A stretch of DNA of 64,000 nucleotides from Gracilariopsis chorda (taxonomy: Eukaryota; Rhodophyta; Florideophyceae; Gracilariales; Gracilariaceae). The DNA is taken from assembly GCA_003194525.1 (NCBI GenBank), contig NBIV01000170.1, positions 109,643-173,642 on the forward strand. The letters are read 5' to 3'. Below, one piece after another: positions 11,533 to 22,334 of the stretch; the stretch's first letter is position 1, and the number at the start of each line of letters is the position of its first letter. A program made the translations under genes and the position numbers. The notes beneath the pieces were generated by a model. It saw only the letters and a list, made by a program, of their open reading frames with translations. It searched no databases and was not told the DNA's origin.

Positions 11533-13778
11533 TTGTCCGGAGTTACCAAGGTGCCCGAATCAAGGTGCACTCCAATTCACAACCGTTACCAGATGACAGC
11601 CGAGGTAGATCTTGCAAGAAAAGCCTTCATCGCAGAGCCAAGTGGACTGTTCAGGCCGGAAGCCTCCGTTTCCCAGCTGGTAGGGGGAGGAGAATCGGAT
11701 CACATGTTAACCGGACATCTTCGACGTTGAGTGGTCACGTACAAGCGTTTGAAGATTGATTCAATGGACGCTGAGAAAGGAGCGTTTCCACTGTTCTACC
11801 CTTACGGTCAAATTCATGCCCAGTATGATACAGCGACATATATTTCATCAAGGGATGCGAACAACTGAGACGAAAGGAGCTTAACATGGGCAGAACACTC
11901 TAAGCGAAGACTGTACACCAATAACGTGCTGCTGAACTCTGATACTTTTCTTCAGCAATGGTTGCGTCGTACTAGCACAAACATTGAAAACTTGAGACTT
12001 CGTTACTTGCAAACAGAGCAGATGATATTGGGTGAAGAACTGGATTTGCAGGCTGGAACCATACCCAAACAGATGAAATTGGCCCCCCCGGTAAATTCTT
12101 TCTTCCAGGTAATCATAAAAACTCTCTAGCGTACTGGAGACAAAAACGATTGGATGTGCAAGCAGTGGTCGCTCGACTGGGCTCCCTGACGGTTTTCGTC
12201 ACAATCACAATGAGCGTATGGCGGGAAGAGATGAAAAGGCTTAGTATGGACAACGAAAACACCGGAGCATTTTCTCCACAGGGAGACAGAAGCCGTCCTT
12301 TTGGTAAGCCAGATCTTATTGCAAGAGTGTAGAACCAGTATGATAATTGAATCATGAATTATCTAAAGAATACTTCAGAACTGCTATTTGGCTTGAAATA
12401 CATTGGAATTGCCGCCAAACTTGAGTTCCGGGAGAAAAAAAATCTACCTCATCACATTACTGTTTGGTTAGAAGGGGGCGTAATTGAAGATCCTGAGATC
12501 ATTGAAACTTTGATCAAAGCCGAAATGCCTCGGGGTGACCTGACTGAAGACCAGAAACTCCGAAAATTGGTAAAGAAATTCAATATGCACAGACACTATC
12601 CATATTGCCGTGGTTGTATCTCTGGCCAGAGGTGCAGATTTGGGTATGATCGACAAGAAATTGTGGCTGAAACAACGATAAATTAGTACACAAACCGAGT
12701 GACCTACCGAAGAAGAAGGACCGAGGATTTGAAAGTGGTTCCCTACAATCCAGATCTCACAATGAAGTACAAGGCTCACATCAATGTTGAAAGAACACAA
12801 GGTGGCAGCGCTGTAGCATACCTGATGAATTATGCTTTGAAAAGTGTCAAAGAACAGTATTTGGTTGTATCAAGTCGAATGGAAAGCCAATCAAGTGCAC
12901 AGAGCGGCATGCTTCAAAATGATATCAGGGCGTACATGAGAGCGAGAGTGTTGGGTGCAGTTGAAAGTGCATAAAACCTCTTTCAGTTCAGGCACGTTCG
13001 CATCAATCCAACTGTACAGGCAATTGACATACATCTTTGTGGAGAGCGACAGGTTTTGATTCGAAACGTAAGACTGCCTACACGTCTGAAGTCTTCCCTG
13101 CTGGAAAGATAATTCAAACGACCCTCCGGGTACATGGCCTTGGACTACATGACATACTACGGGACTGTACGTGTATGCGATAAGCTACCCCGCTATGTAC
13201 CAGAGTCTGACTCTACTTGGGGTGGAGGAAGTCCAAGAAATTGCGTCGTGCAGCGATCCGAAAATGATCGAACAGTGAGTCGAATTAGATTTGCTTCTCC
13301 CGCAAATCCCGAACTTTTCGCTCTTCAAATATTGCTCATGAACTCTGCATTCAGCTCCTTTCATGATCTGAAACGTGTTGGGAACGAATCTTCCCCAGGT
13401 TATAGAGACGTGGCAGAGTCCAGTGGATTATATATCCCTGGTGACGAGTACGAAATGGCGTTTGATAAGGCATAAAGATACTATTCTACTCTTCCTGAGC
13501 TGCGTTACTTGGGCGTCACTTCCTTTCAACAAGGGTTAAATCCTAAAACTGTTATTGAAAAGCACGAACGAGCTCTAAATGCAGATATAACCAAGGGAAA
13601 CACAGCACAAAGAAGAGTAGAACTACTTCGAAGAATCATTGAGATTTCGGACAGACCTGGTGGTCGGCTTATCAGAAATGATCCCTTCTATCATCATGTT
13701 GTATCAAAACTTCATCTCAGAGAGAGCGAACTGCAATTAGCAGAGAAACGAGCTGAAGTACGTCGCAGCTCTTCTTAG
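11533..13778 (+). pseudogene. Helitron Rep domain relic (copy B)
   Basis: The Rep part of a Rep-helicase protein. 12150-13778 is one frame with in-frame stops at about 12330, 12348, 12684, 12972, 13110, 13473 and 13776. The preceding 11533-12090 part is frameshifted against it. Motifs in order: AEKGAFPLFYPYG (about 11775), SRPFGKPDLIARV (about 12290-12330), the metal-binding site reduced to LPHHITVWLEGG, the Cys/His block HRHYPYCRGCISGQRC, and the Tyr motif AYLMNYALK (about 12818). The second His of the expected H-x-H is missing here, as in copy A. It continues directly into the helicase. Confidence 0.8.
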
Positions 13779-13809
13779 ATGTCCAGGCGAAGGTAAAACG
13801 AGCGATATG

Positions 13810-15324
13810 ATGACCTGAAAGAAGGCCAGAGGCTCGTTTTTGACAAATTAATGAGAGAAATACAATACCGAGAGAGAATGAAAGAGTCTGAAAGGCTCAA
13901 CAGACACAGAAGCGTTTTATTCTTACAAGGACGAGAGTGGACAGGGAAGACCTATCTACAGATCTTCTATCTTTGATGAGAGATATTGTTGAGCACAAAG
14001 GCCTTTTGGTACAGATGACAGCCACGACAGGTATTGCTGCCGCACTATATGAAGGCGGAATAACTTTGCATAGTTTGCCTAAATTGGGATTTGATGACAA
14101 CAAAGATTCGCAAAATAGAGAGCTTCGGACACTTTCCAAGTACGAAATATGATCACAGAGAACAGAAATAATACGGAAGACTGTTTCGCTGGTAATTGAT
14201 GAAGCTTTAATGTGCTCGAAAATGCTCTTCAAGATTGTGAACACCGTACTTAAGGACTTAAGAAACTCTACGAAAGACTTTGGAGGTATGATCGTAGTTA
14301 TGGCAGGCGACTATATGCACCTGGTTCCAGTAGTTACAGGAAAGATAAAAGTAGCCGAACGGGATGGAAGAATTTGTGTTATTCCAGTGAGTCCCCTACG
14401 GGAGCACGTATGGTGCTCTTTGGAGCTTTGGGACAGAAGAGTCAAAGTTCTTCGCCTTACAAAACAGGTTCGTCAACAAGATGATCCAGTTTTAGCGAAA
14501 GGTTTGCTCAGTCTTGGACTTGGTACATTTCCAGCAGATCCAAATCTTCCAGTCATGTCTTTTTCAGATGTACACGAAGCATACAAGTTGCTGGGGAAAT
14601 GGTTTACAACACAAAAGAGAGAAGATGTAGAGATCAACCGATTGATTGTTGCACCAACAAATAAATTAGTGGAGGAACATAACCAGAACGCATTGGAGTA
14701 TTTAGCATTAAGGATGTTTGACTTAAGTCTGCAACGACGATCGTTCCCAATTAAGGGCCAACCAGTGAAAAGTTTCACACAAATACTATCATTGGACCTG
14801 AACTGACGGATAATTACGCTCTAACTGGAGTCTCGCACCATCATTTGAAACTGAAGTTGGGTTTGCATGTTCTGGTCATTCTAAATTTACTTCGTATGCA
14901 CTTGGTGAATGGAAAGATGTTTATGGTTACCGGCAGTTATGCCAGAGTGATTCAACTTTTGGGAATTGATGAACATTGGGATATTCAACGAAGAGTTTTA
15001 CTCCAACCCACTGACTTTGTCTTTGAATTTGCAGATTTGGAAATCAAACGGCCACAGTTCCCCATCAGATTGGTATTTGCAGCATCTGTGCATAAAGCAC
15101 AAGAACAGACGCTGCAGAAAATGATAATTGACTTTTGAACAAACGTTTTTTCGCCGCGTCCGGTCTTTGTTGTACTTTCGCGTGTCAGGACATCTGATCA
15201 TGTGTTACTACTTCATGATGAAGACGAAACGCCCCGAAATGTGGAAGATTTCCATTCAATGCCGGTTCGCATCAAAAACCCTGTTCTAAAAGACGCTGTA
15301 GACTTTGTAGAGGGGCTCCATTAA
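13810..15324 (+). pseudogene. Helitron Pif1-type helicase relic (copy B)
   Basis: The C-terminal DNA helicase of the Rep-helicase. In order: DLKEGQRLVFDKLM, a damaged Walker A LQGREWTGKTYL (about 13923-13958, the usual GGTGKT changed at two Gly), TATTGIAAALYEGG, Walker B LVIDEALMC (about 14190), FGGMIVVMAGDYMHLVPVV, IVAPTNKLVEEHN, and the C-terminal motifs FPIRLVFAASVHKAQEQTL and VVLSRVRTSDH. Frameshifts occur near 13960 and 14800, and there are in-frame stops near 14150 and at 15136. The order and spacing are those of a full Pif1-family domain, so copy B once encoded a complete RepHel protein. The terminal CTRR end and 3' hairpin of the Helitron could not be placed. Confidence 0.85.
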
Positions 15325-16988
15325 CTTGACATAGTTCAATTTCTGCATAAACTAAAATATGTGCAGATATCTTATGCAAAATTTCAGCCGCAGTGCAAAG
15401 CATTGCCTGTGCCCGAAGGCCCCTTTTCCTCGTCTATTGTCTAACCAATGTTAAAATGTCTTTAAAATCCAGCAACGCCTCGATGCACAATGTACACAGT
15501 GTATAGGGCTTATTTTCCCTGCGGCGAACATTGGCATATTTTCATATTGTTTCCGTCCATCGAAGAATCTAAAATATAAACAAAGACCCACAAAAATCGT
15601 GCAGACGAACAGGGCGGGTATTTTCTACAGTGAAGCTCTAGCTAGTGACGGGTGATGGTACCACTTTTAAGTGGGGTTGGGTTTTTTTTGACGTATTGTC
15701 GTTTCATCTTGGGTTCCAATACACCTTTTATTCTCTTCGAAAAATCTAAAGCCTCTAGAAAGGAAGATAGCCTCAGTAGAGCTAAAAGGCTACGACCTAC
15801 AACATGTTTCGTAATGGGATTTTGTATTTGCCCCTTGAATTGTTCTGTAAAACAATGTCTCAAACAATTTATGTGACCTGGGTCTCTCTTCTACTCATTG
15901 CACATTCACTGCAGCTCAGTAGCTTCGTCAGGCGCGTGCAATGTCTTCCCACAATACAATAGGTGTACTGCAAACCTGTGGCATAGGTAACTTGCGCTGG
16001 TATCTTCAACAACCAAGATACTGCAACTGCGCGAGTGGAGGACGGTAGTTGTAGCTGGTCGAAATGGGTGACAAGGGTCTCCTCGCTCGTCTAATGAGGC
16101 TCTGCTCAAAGGTGAGAAACTTCAGAACACCTGACATTTTCCTGCTCTCTCTTCCTCCCCGGCGAACAGCAGGGTAATCAGTAGATCTTAGTACAAATAT
16201 CTGTTAGGCGGGTGGCTGTCGCACTTTGACCTAAACGCTTACTCACAGAATCATTGCTGCTCACCTAGTAGTTAATAAAATAAACTTTCTCCGTTACCAG
16301 AATCAGATCTTTGTAGGTTGCATCCTTGTTCGCGTTCAAAGTAATCCAATATATGGTCTGATGTCGCAATAATCCACTTCTTCGGTGAACACCCAAGTCC
16401 GCTTCCTACAGGTCGTCATGTGTACATATAAAATGCCATACCAGCCTATTTTTATCATCCCAGACCATCAGTACCATGAATTGATGGCACATGGAAGCCA
16501 AAAGGATGACGTGCAGATGCTTAGATATATGCATTTGTAGCCTATGCACGATGTGTCACATTGGGAGGTACGCGGAACGCTAGCGGTATGCAGATGGAAT
16601 GCAGAGAATACGCTTTGCCTTTAATTTACAGTCAGAATACATTTCTTGGAAAGTGGCCACGCTTCAGTTGCAATCTGCGAGATCCAGAAAATGAAAAAGT
16701 GTAATTCTTCGTACCTGATGCGTCGTTTTTGATTACCCACAAAGTTCTGCCTGATTTCATACGGGAGTGCGAGGTCCTTGAAGATTCCACTTCCGTGGTA
16801 CTCATCAAAGAGGAAAAGTATCTTCTACGGTATCGTGAATGGTTTCCAAACGAACAGCTGGCAATACTCATAGCACTAAGTGACCAAGCACTAAGAGCTG
16901 ATATTTGCAACGAGATCTTGTTGTGCTTCGCGTATCAGAAAGCTCGATTCCGTTGTATGAGCAGTCTTTTCTTATTCTTATCAATCGT
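15325..16988. other. No recognisable gene
   Basis: No coding motif found. An open plus-strand frame at 16729-17052 (about 107 codons) ends inside the 62-bp tandem repeat and has no family signature I recognise. Confidence 0.5.
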
Positions 16989-17174
16989 AACTGTAGTGCA
17001 ATGCCTAGAAATGAGAAAGCACTGCGAAGACGTTCTGGATCTTCAAAAATAACTGTAGTGCAATGCCTATCAATGATAAAGCACTGCGAAGACGTTCTGG
17101 ATCTTCAAAAATAACTGTAGTGCAATGCCTATCAATGATAAAGCACTGCGAAGACGTTCTGCATCTTCCTCTCA
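16989..17174. repeat. 62-bp tandem repeat, three units
   Basis: Units start at 16989, 17051 and 17113. The second and third are nearly identical (AACTGTAGTGCAATGCC to CTTCAAAAAT) and the first differs at a few positions. The unit is not a multiple of three, so it cannot be a simple protein repeat. It lies about 440 bp upstream of the readable gypsy gag. Confidence 0.85.
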
Positions 17175-17610
17175 AGAGTCGGACCGGGAAGGGGAGCCCT
17201 TCTAGGGGTGACACGACACAGGTGGTTCGAACTGCGGGTCACTTTCGCAACGATCGCAGAAAGGTAGAATAAGAAGTACTTCACCACTATGCATTGCTCT
17301 AAATAGGAAGAAGGGGCCCAAATGGATGCACACACGACAGGTGTCAGTGCGAGCCGTGGAAAGCGGGAGCTATTGTTGATGGCAGCCTTCGCAGCTGCGT
17401 AGATGGTGGTCTGCGACAGGTATCAGCATCGTTTTTCTGTAGATTGTAGCCTACTCAATTTACAGCGCACCCAAAGTAGATGGGTGGCGCACTTGAAAGA
17501 GGAAGGAACCTCTTTGGCAAAAACGCCCGAACGAGGCAGAATAAATACCCGACTCCAGCTTCAGAAGCTGAGAACTTGGAGGCACCCTAAGAGAAGCTTC
17601 CTATGTCCTT
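17175..17610. other. Leader of the gypsy element or unassigned DNA
   Basis: No LTR end or primer-binding site could be identified. Open frames here are in conflicting phases. Confidence 0.35.
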
Positions 17611-18723
17611 GTGCCTGCCCGTTTGCTCGTGCCTCGACGGCAGCGTGCCTGCAACGCCCATTTGGATCAACAAAGCGCTTTGAGACTTCAAAGAGTACCA
17701 GAACGTATTCGAGGCACCATTTCGTCATATGGCATAGTCAATACTATCCACGCTCCGAATCTCGCGAGAGCATCTCAACGGGAGCTAATCAAGTTTGTAG
17801 GGGAATATTAAGCCTACAAAGAGCGAGTTCAGGAAGATAGTTCTGCACGGCCAGAAAACCAGCGAATTAAGGCTGGTTCCGTCACACAGTGTATGAAACC
17901 GAGGCTTTTGCACAGCTTGTGCATATTGGGAAGACCCGAAGGCTCCGCCAAAGCTGAAGAAGCAACTGATGATTCCATTTGAGCCTGGTTTGACCAACGT
18001 TTGGCATCTACTATGTGTGACCTAAGTGACCGCGTTGAAGAGGCCCTTTTGAGGGTGAGATATAAGCAAATGCCTCGAGACCTGTCTGGGGCCGCGGATA
18101 ACCTTTTTTTGGAAACTATCGCAGCCTCGGACTACTACAACGCTGCAACCATTATCATGGATAATGATCAATGTAAGGAATTTATCGCAAAGCTTTTGCG
18201 CAAATTGGAACCCGCAGAGCTCAGGCAAATTGTGACTGATCAGATGCGTCTTTGGAAGAATGAGCAGAAAGGAGACTTGAAGTTTTTTACGAACACGATA
18301 TCTATTCTTGCAGCGCAAGTGCATCTGGTACAGTGCATGAGTTTGAAGCTCAAGCGTAAACTCACGCATAGGCGCGATAGTGAAGGACACACTGGAAACT
18401 CTGAAGAGCCAGAGAGGAAGAAATCCCGAGGAGGCTCACGACCACAGATTACAGGCACCGAAGACCTAAAGAGCAAAACAAGGAGAGCAACCGAAAAGTT
18501 CGAAGCTGGGGAATGGAACAACCCATGTCTGTACATCGAGGAGTGCTCAGAAGTACATCTGATCAGCAAGTGCCCCGTTACCACGAAGGAAAAGAGACAC
18601 GAGCTTCTTGACAAGCACTTCGGAAGAAAGCGCAATAACAGGAAAACCGTGAACCCCACCGTATTGCGTTCTGCAGCCGAGTCCGACCGAAATTCTGGAG
18701 AAGGAAGGTACGTATCCGTCTAA
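17611..18723 (+). pseudogene. gypsy gag
   Basis: One frame with stops at 17809 (TAA) and about 17980 (TGA). The first part (LIKFVGEY*AYKERVQED, then a Met-Lys-Pro-rich block) and the long 18001-18723 section look like capsid helices. Near 18528 is a degenerate zinc knuckle CLYIEECSEVHLISKC (C-x5-C-x3-H-x4-C), followed by a basic tail KEKRHELLDKHFGRKRNN. Gag forms the virus-like particle and packages RNA. The protease that follows is in another phase, so a programmed frameshift or a mutation near 18720 separates them. Confidence 0.65.
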
Positions 18724-19510
18724 ATGACAGCGATACCGTAGCCTTGGGCGATTCCGGGGCAGACTATTCGGCAATCCTCTCTGACTTTTTCAAGTCTGTT
18801 TCAGCAAATTACCCCGACCTAGTGGCAAAAGAACTCGAAACCCCCCTGACCCTCGATACTGCGTTGAAGGCAAACGAAAGAGTGCCATCCGCAACCGCGT
18901 CGAGAAGAGTGAACCTTGATCTCACAATCCTGCTGCCACATACCTGACTACCCGTACGAGTCCGTGAAGTGCAGTCCTTGATTGCGGACGCCGGAATGCC
19001 TGAAGTTCTTCTAGGAAGACCCCTCTTCAAAGCTATGGGTTTCGATTTTAACGAGCACCTCCACCGCGTAGCCACACTCATTGACGGAAAGTCGGAAAAT
19101 GATCTGCTGGCACGGAGCTGTAGGCTCGCGTCTGCAAGTTATCGAGAACTGAGCTACACCGACGAAGAAGAGGATCTTATCAAGCTCCCGGAATGTCTCC
19201 AAGCCAGATTCGGAATCGGAACTGTTGAAGAAATCAATGAAACAATCTGGTCTGCAGCAGGTGACGCGAAGAAGAACGGTATGTCTTTCGCAGGATCGGA
19301 GAATTTGCGCACTCTTTTGGAAGAGAACCGCAGCTGTTTTGGTATCAAGTTGGTACCAAAACCCCCAGCGAATGTGCGCCCCCTCTTCGCCCATCTCGCG
19401 CCAAACGCTAAGCCGTACCTTACGCCTCAGTGCCGGTATTCTCCTGCACAAAGAGGTGTTATCAAGCACGCCATTCAACAGCTAGAGAGAATAGGGTGTA
19501 AAAGAACGAC
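18706..19510 (+). pseudogene. gypsy aspartic protease and RT linker
   Basis: The frame opens with TVALGDSGADYSAIL (about 18736-18780), the D-[ST]-G-A site of retroviral-type proteases, and then has one TGA near 18945. LIADAGMPEVLLGRPLFKAM (about 18972) is the C-terminal flap-side 'LG...' motif of the same fold. The stretch after it leads to RPLFAHLAPNAKPYL and the RT entrance, where the frame is lost near 19500. The protease would have cut the Gag-Pol polyprotein. Confidence 0.7.
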
Positions 19511-20660
19511 CAGGCAAGATGGGCATGCCCCACACTGGCAGTTCCGAAACCCGGTACAGACATATTTTGTTTTACTATCGACTTGCGTGGAACAAACGCA
19601 AGAACTCTACCAATTCAGTCCGCAATGCGGCATCTCGCATCAATGTGGCAGGACTGCGGAGGAAGCAAGTGCTTTGCCAACATCAACGTCACGCACGGAG
19701 ATTGGCAAATACCATTGGACACGATATCTCAGGATATTATGTCTATTCAGACACCACTGCGAATCTACTCTCCGACCAGAACACTCCAGGGAGGTACAGA
19801 CTCTGTAAACCACTTTCAATCTGTGACACGGGAAATGTTCGAGGGCAGGGTACAGTGCATGCTGCAATGGCTCGACGACTTCCCTATCCACGCTGAGAAC
19901 GAAGATCAGCTGCTAGTGGAAATTGCAGCATTTCTCAAAGTGTGTAAAGAAGTAGGATTCAAAGTAAATCCAAGAAAGACCTGTTTCTTCGCAACAAAAT
20001 TGAATTTCTGCTGCAGGCTAGTTTCATCCGAAGGTGTCCAGTTCGAACCAAGAAACTTTGGGGTTTTGTTGGCGACGAAAGTGCCGGAAAGGGGAGACGA
20101 GCTACTGCAACTGCTTTGCGCGACAAACTGGATGAGGACATCCATACCAGACTACGCGACTGTAGTAGAGCTGCTACACCAGCTCCTTGAAGAAGCGTGT
20201 AGGAAGGCCGGGAAACTAAGCAAGAAAGCACTCAAGAAAGTCCAGATCAACGGGAAAGGTGGGCACTCCCAGGCATTTGATCTGGTTAAAAGACACTTGG
20301 CTGCCGCAACGAAACTCTCACTCTCCAAGGAAGACTACAGAGTCTGTCACTTTACCGACGCTTCAGAAACACACTGGGCTGGAATTTTGACCCAGTCTCC
20401 AAAGAATGAGGAGAAAAAAGCACTCGAGGTACAAACACACGAGCCTCTGCGTTTTTTATCTGATGAGCCCAGTGGATCTTCAGAGAGATGGAGCGTACCC
20501 GAGAAGGAAGGATTCGCAATCATGTAATCTATGTGCAGACTAGACTACCTTACCATCGGAAGAACGGTTTCCATACATACCGATCATGCGAACCTCGTGT
20601 ACATCTACGACTCGTACGGTCACAACCTCGGCGTAGCTCGGCACGTTGCCAACAAACTCA
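19504..20660 (+). pseudogene. gypsy reverse transcriptase and RNase H
   Basis: RT begins with WACPTLAVPKPGTD and FTIDLRGTN (about 19530-19590) and continues in one frame to the stop at 20525. The palm site is CMLQWLDDFPIHAENE (about 19860-19890), with the Asp pair kept. RNase H follows with VCHFTDASETHWAGILTQ (about 20344), then PLRFLSDEPSGSSERW and EKEGFAIM, a stop, and SIHTDHANLVYIYD, which completes the domain. Together they copy element RNA into DNA. All breaks within this section are nonsense codons. Confidence 0.75.
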
Positions 20661-22105
20661 CCCGTTGAGCTCTGAAGCTGAATGGTTTTTGTTTCATAAT
20701 CGAGCACGTCTCTGTAGAACGAAACAAATGGGCCGATATGCTCACCAGATGGGCCGTCCAGACAAAAATAACCGTAAAACCCAGAACAATTGGACGCATG
20801 CGAGTACTGATGTCTGCACCTATGAACCCTGGAACGAATGGAAGGAAAGGAAACTACGACTGACCTTCTATGGAAGATATTGCCAAGACACAGCGCAGCA
20901 GTCACACTCCGCCTCCGAAACATTGCAAAAAGACCGGCGACGTCGTAGGAATTCCGACAGGACAGGTTTGGATACCAGAAAACGATGTAAATCTGCAGCT
21001 CAGGATCCTCATCGCTGCTCACACTGGAAAAGGAGGACATCGAGCAACAGACCCTACCTTAGACACTGTCGCCGCACATTTCTGGTGGAAAGACCTCCGA
21101 AGACACAACTTCGAATTTACACGATCTTGTTTCCACTGTATCGCCTCCAAGTCCAGTAAAGTAGTTATGAGGCCTCTGCATCACACGATACATGCGAGCA
21201 AGCCCAATGAATTCCTGCATTTTGACAACTGTTACATGAGCAAGGGTGAAAAAGGAAAATTGTACACGCTGATCATCAAAGACGACCTTACAGGCTACGG
21301 TTGGCTTAAAAACGAAGAAGAAGCCGACTCAGAAATGACAGCAAAAGCCTTAGTAGACTGCTTTGCTGCATTTGAAGTGGCACATTCATGGATATCGGAC
21401 CAAGGCAGTCACTTCAAGAACAAGTTCGTGAAAACACTTGCTCAAAAGCTCAAAGCACACCATCATTTCACACTACTGTACTGTCCGTGAAGTAACCAGT
21501 CAGTCGAAGTCATTTGTCGGGAGCTACTAAGAACATACCGAGCACTATTGCCCAAATTTCAACTACTGCATTCTGCTTGGCCTGCCGTCTTACCACTCAT
21601 CCAGTCAGCCTTGAATAGCGTGCCAACAAGGAACCTCAATGGAAACTGCCCGCTCACAGTTCTTACTGGACTACCGCAAAACTAGCCACTTGCCGCCATA
21701 CGTAGAAGCCAGCAGAACGTAGTTGCGATCAAGAAAATAGAAGGCTGTCGCGCAAAGGCTCTAATGGAAATTGGGAAGCTACAAAATGCGCTGGAAGGCT
21801 CTCATCGTATTTGTGTGGATCGGGGAAAGAAAAAACGCCAATCTGAAGTCGATGCCCACAACAAACGCACACAAATCAGAATTATTGACTTCACGAAAGG
21901 CGAATACGTGCTCAAGGCTATTATGCAGAAGAACATCCGCGCAAAAAACAGTCTGCGCTGGCAGGGGCCATTCCGCATAGGCGAGTGCCGAGAGGACTAC
22001 CTTTTTGAAGTGGAAAACCTGCTAACAGGAGAGAAAGAACTTGTGCATGGAAAGAGACTTAAGCTAGTTCCTAATAAGAACAAAGAGGTAAAAGAAGAGC
22101 TCTAA
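20661..22105 (+). pseudogene. gypsy integrase
   Basis: Same frame as RT. The HHCC zinc domain is seen in AAHTGKGGHRATDPTLD followed by CFHC (about 21010-21140). The DDE core follows: LHFDNCYM, then WISDQGSHFKN (about 21390), with the Glu in VEVICRELL after an in-frame TGA at 21488. Further stops occur near 20666, 20856 and 21683. The C-terminal part, KGEYVLKAIMQKNIRAKNSL to KRLKLVP, is the SH3-like GPY/F-type tail. It inserts element DNA into the genome. Confidence 0.75.
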
Positions 22106-22111
22106 GAGCAC

Positions 22112-22334
22112 ATGGCCTATCAACTGAATGAGTTACTAGTTCTCGAGGATTTTGAAGACATCCGAAGGAAAAAAAAACAAGACAGAACTGCTGGTAAAGT
22201 GGGCTGCTTTCGGGAAGGACGAAATGGATTGGGTAGATATGGAATCACTGAAGCACGACGTGCCCGAACTTTTACAGGAGTACTTAGAAGAAACCCAAAA
22301 GTCGGGCTCGCACGGACAGCGTAACACAAATTAA
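22112..22334 (+). pseudogene. Integrase C-terminal chromodomain
   Basis: After the stop at 22105 the same frame reads YQLNELLVLEDFEDIRRKK and is then lost in a run of A residues near 22170-22178. The adjacent frame continues KTELLVKWAAFGKDEMDWVD and ends at 22334. Together this is a chromodomain, which in chromoviruses directs integration to particular chromatin. The frame break lies in a homopolymer, so it could be recent slippage or a sequencing error. Confidence 0.65.

Larger units (their letters stand above)
17611..22334 (+). mobile_element. Degraded Ty3/gypsy chromovirus-type element
   Basis: A full coding complement in the order gag, protease, RT, RNase H, integrase, chromodomain defines the element. 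I could not find matching LTRs, so its true ends are not set. It is heavily decayed by in-frame stops and has at least three frame breaks (near 18720, 19500 and 22175). Motifs such as VCHFTDASETHWAGILTQ in RNase H place it in a different family from the three other gypsy-like elements in the window. Confidence 0.8.

Noticed and set aside
16729-17052. 107-codon plus-strand frame
   Set aside because: It runs into the 62-bp tandem repeat and stops there. No recognisable domain.
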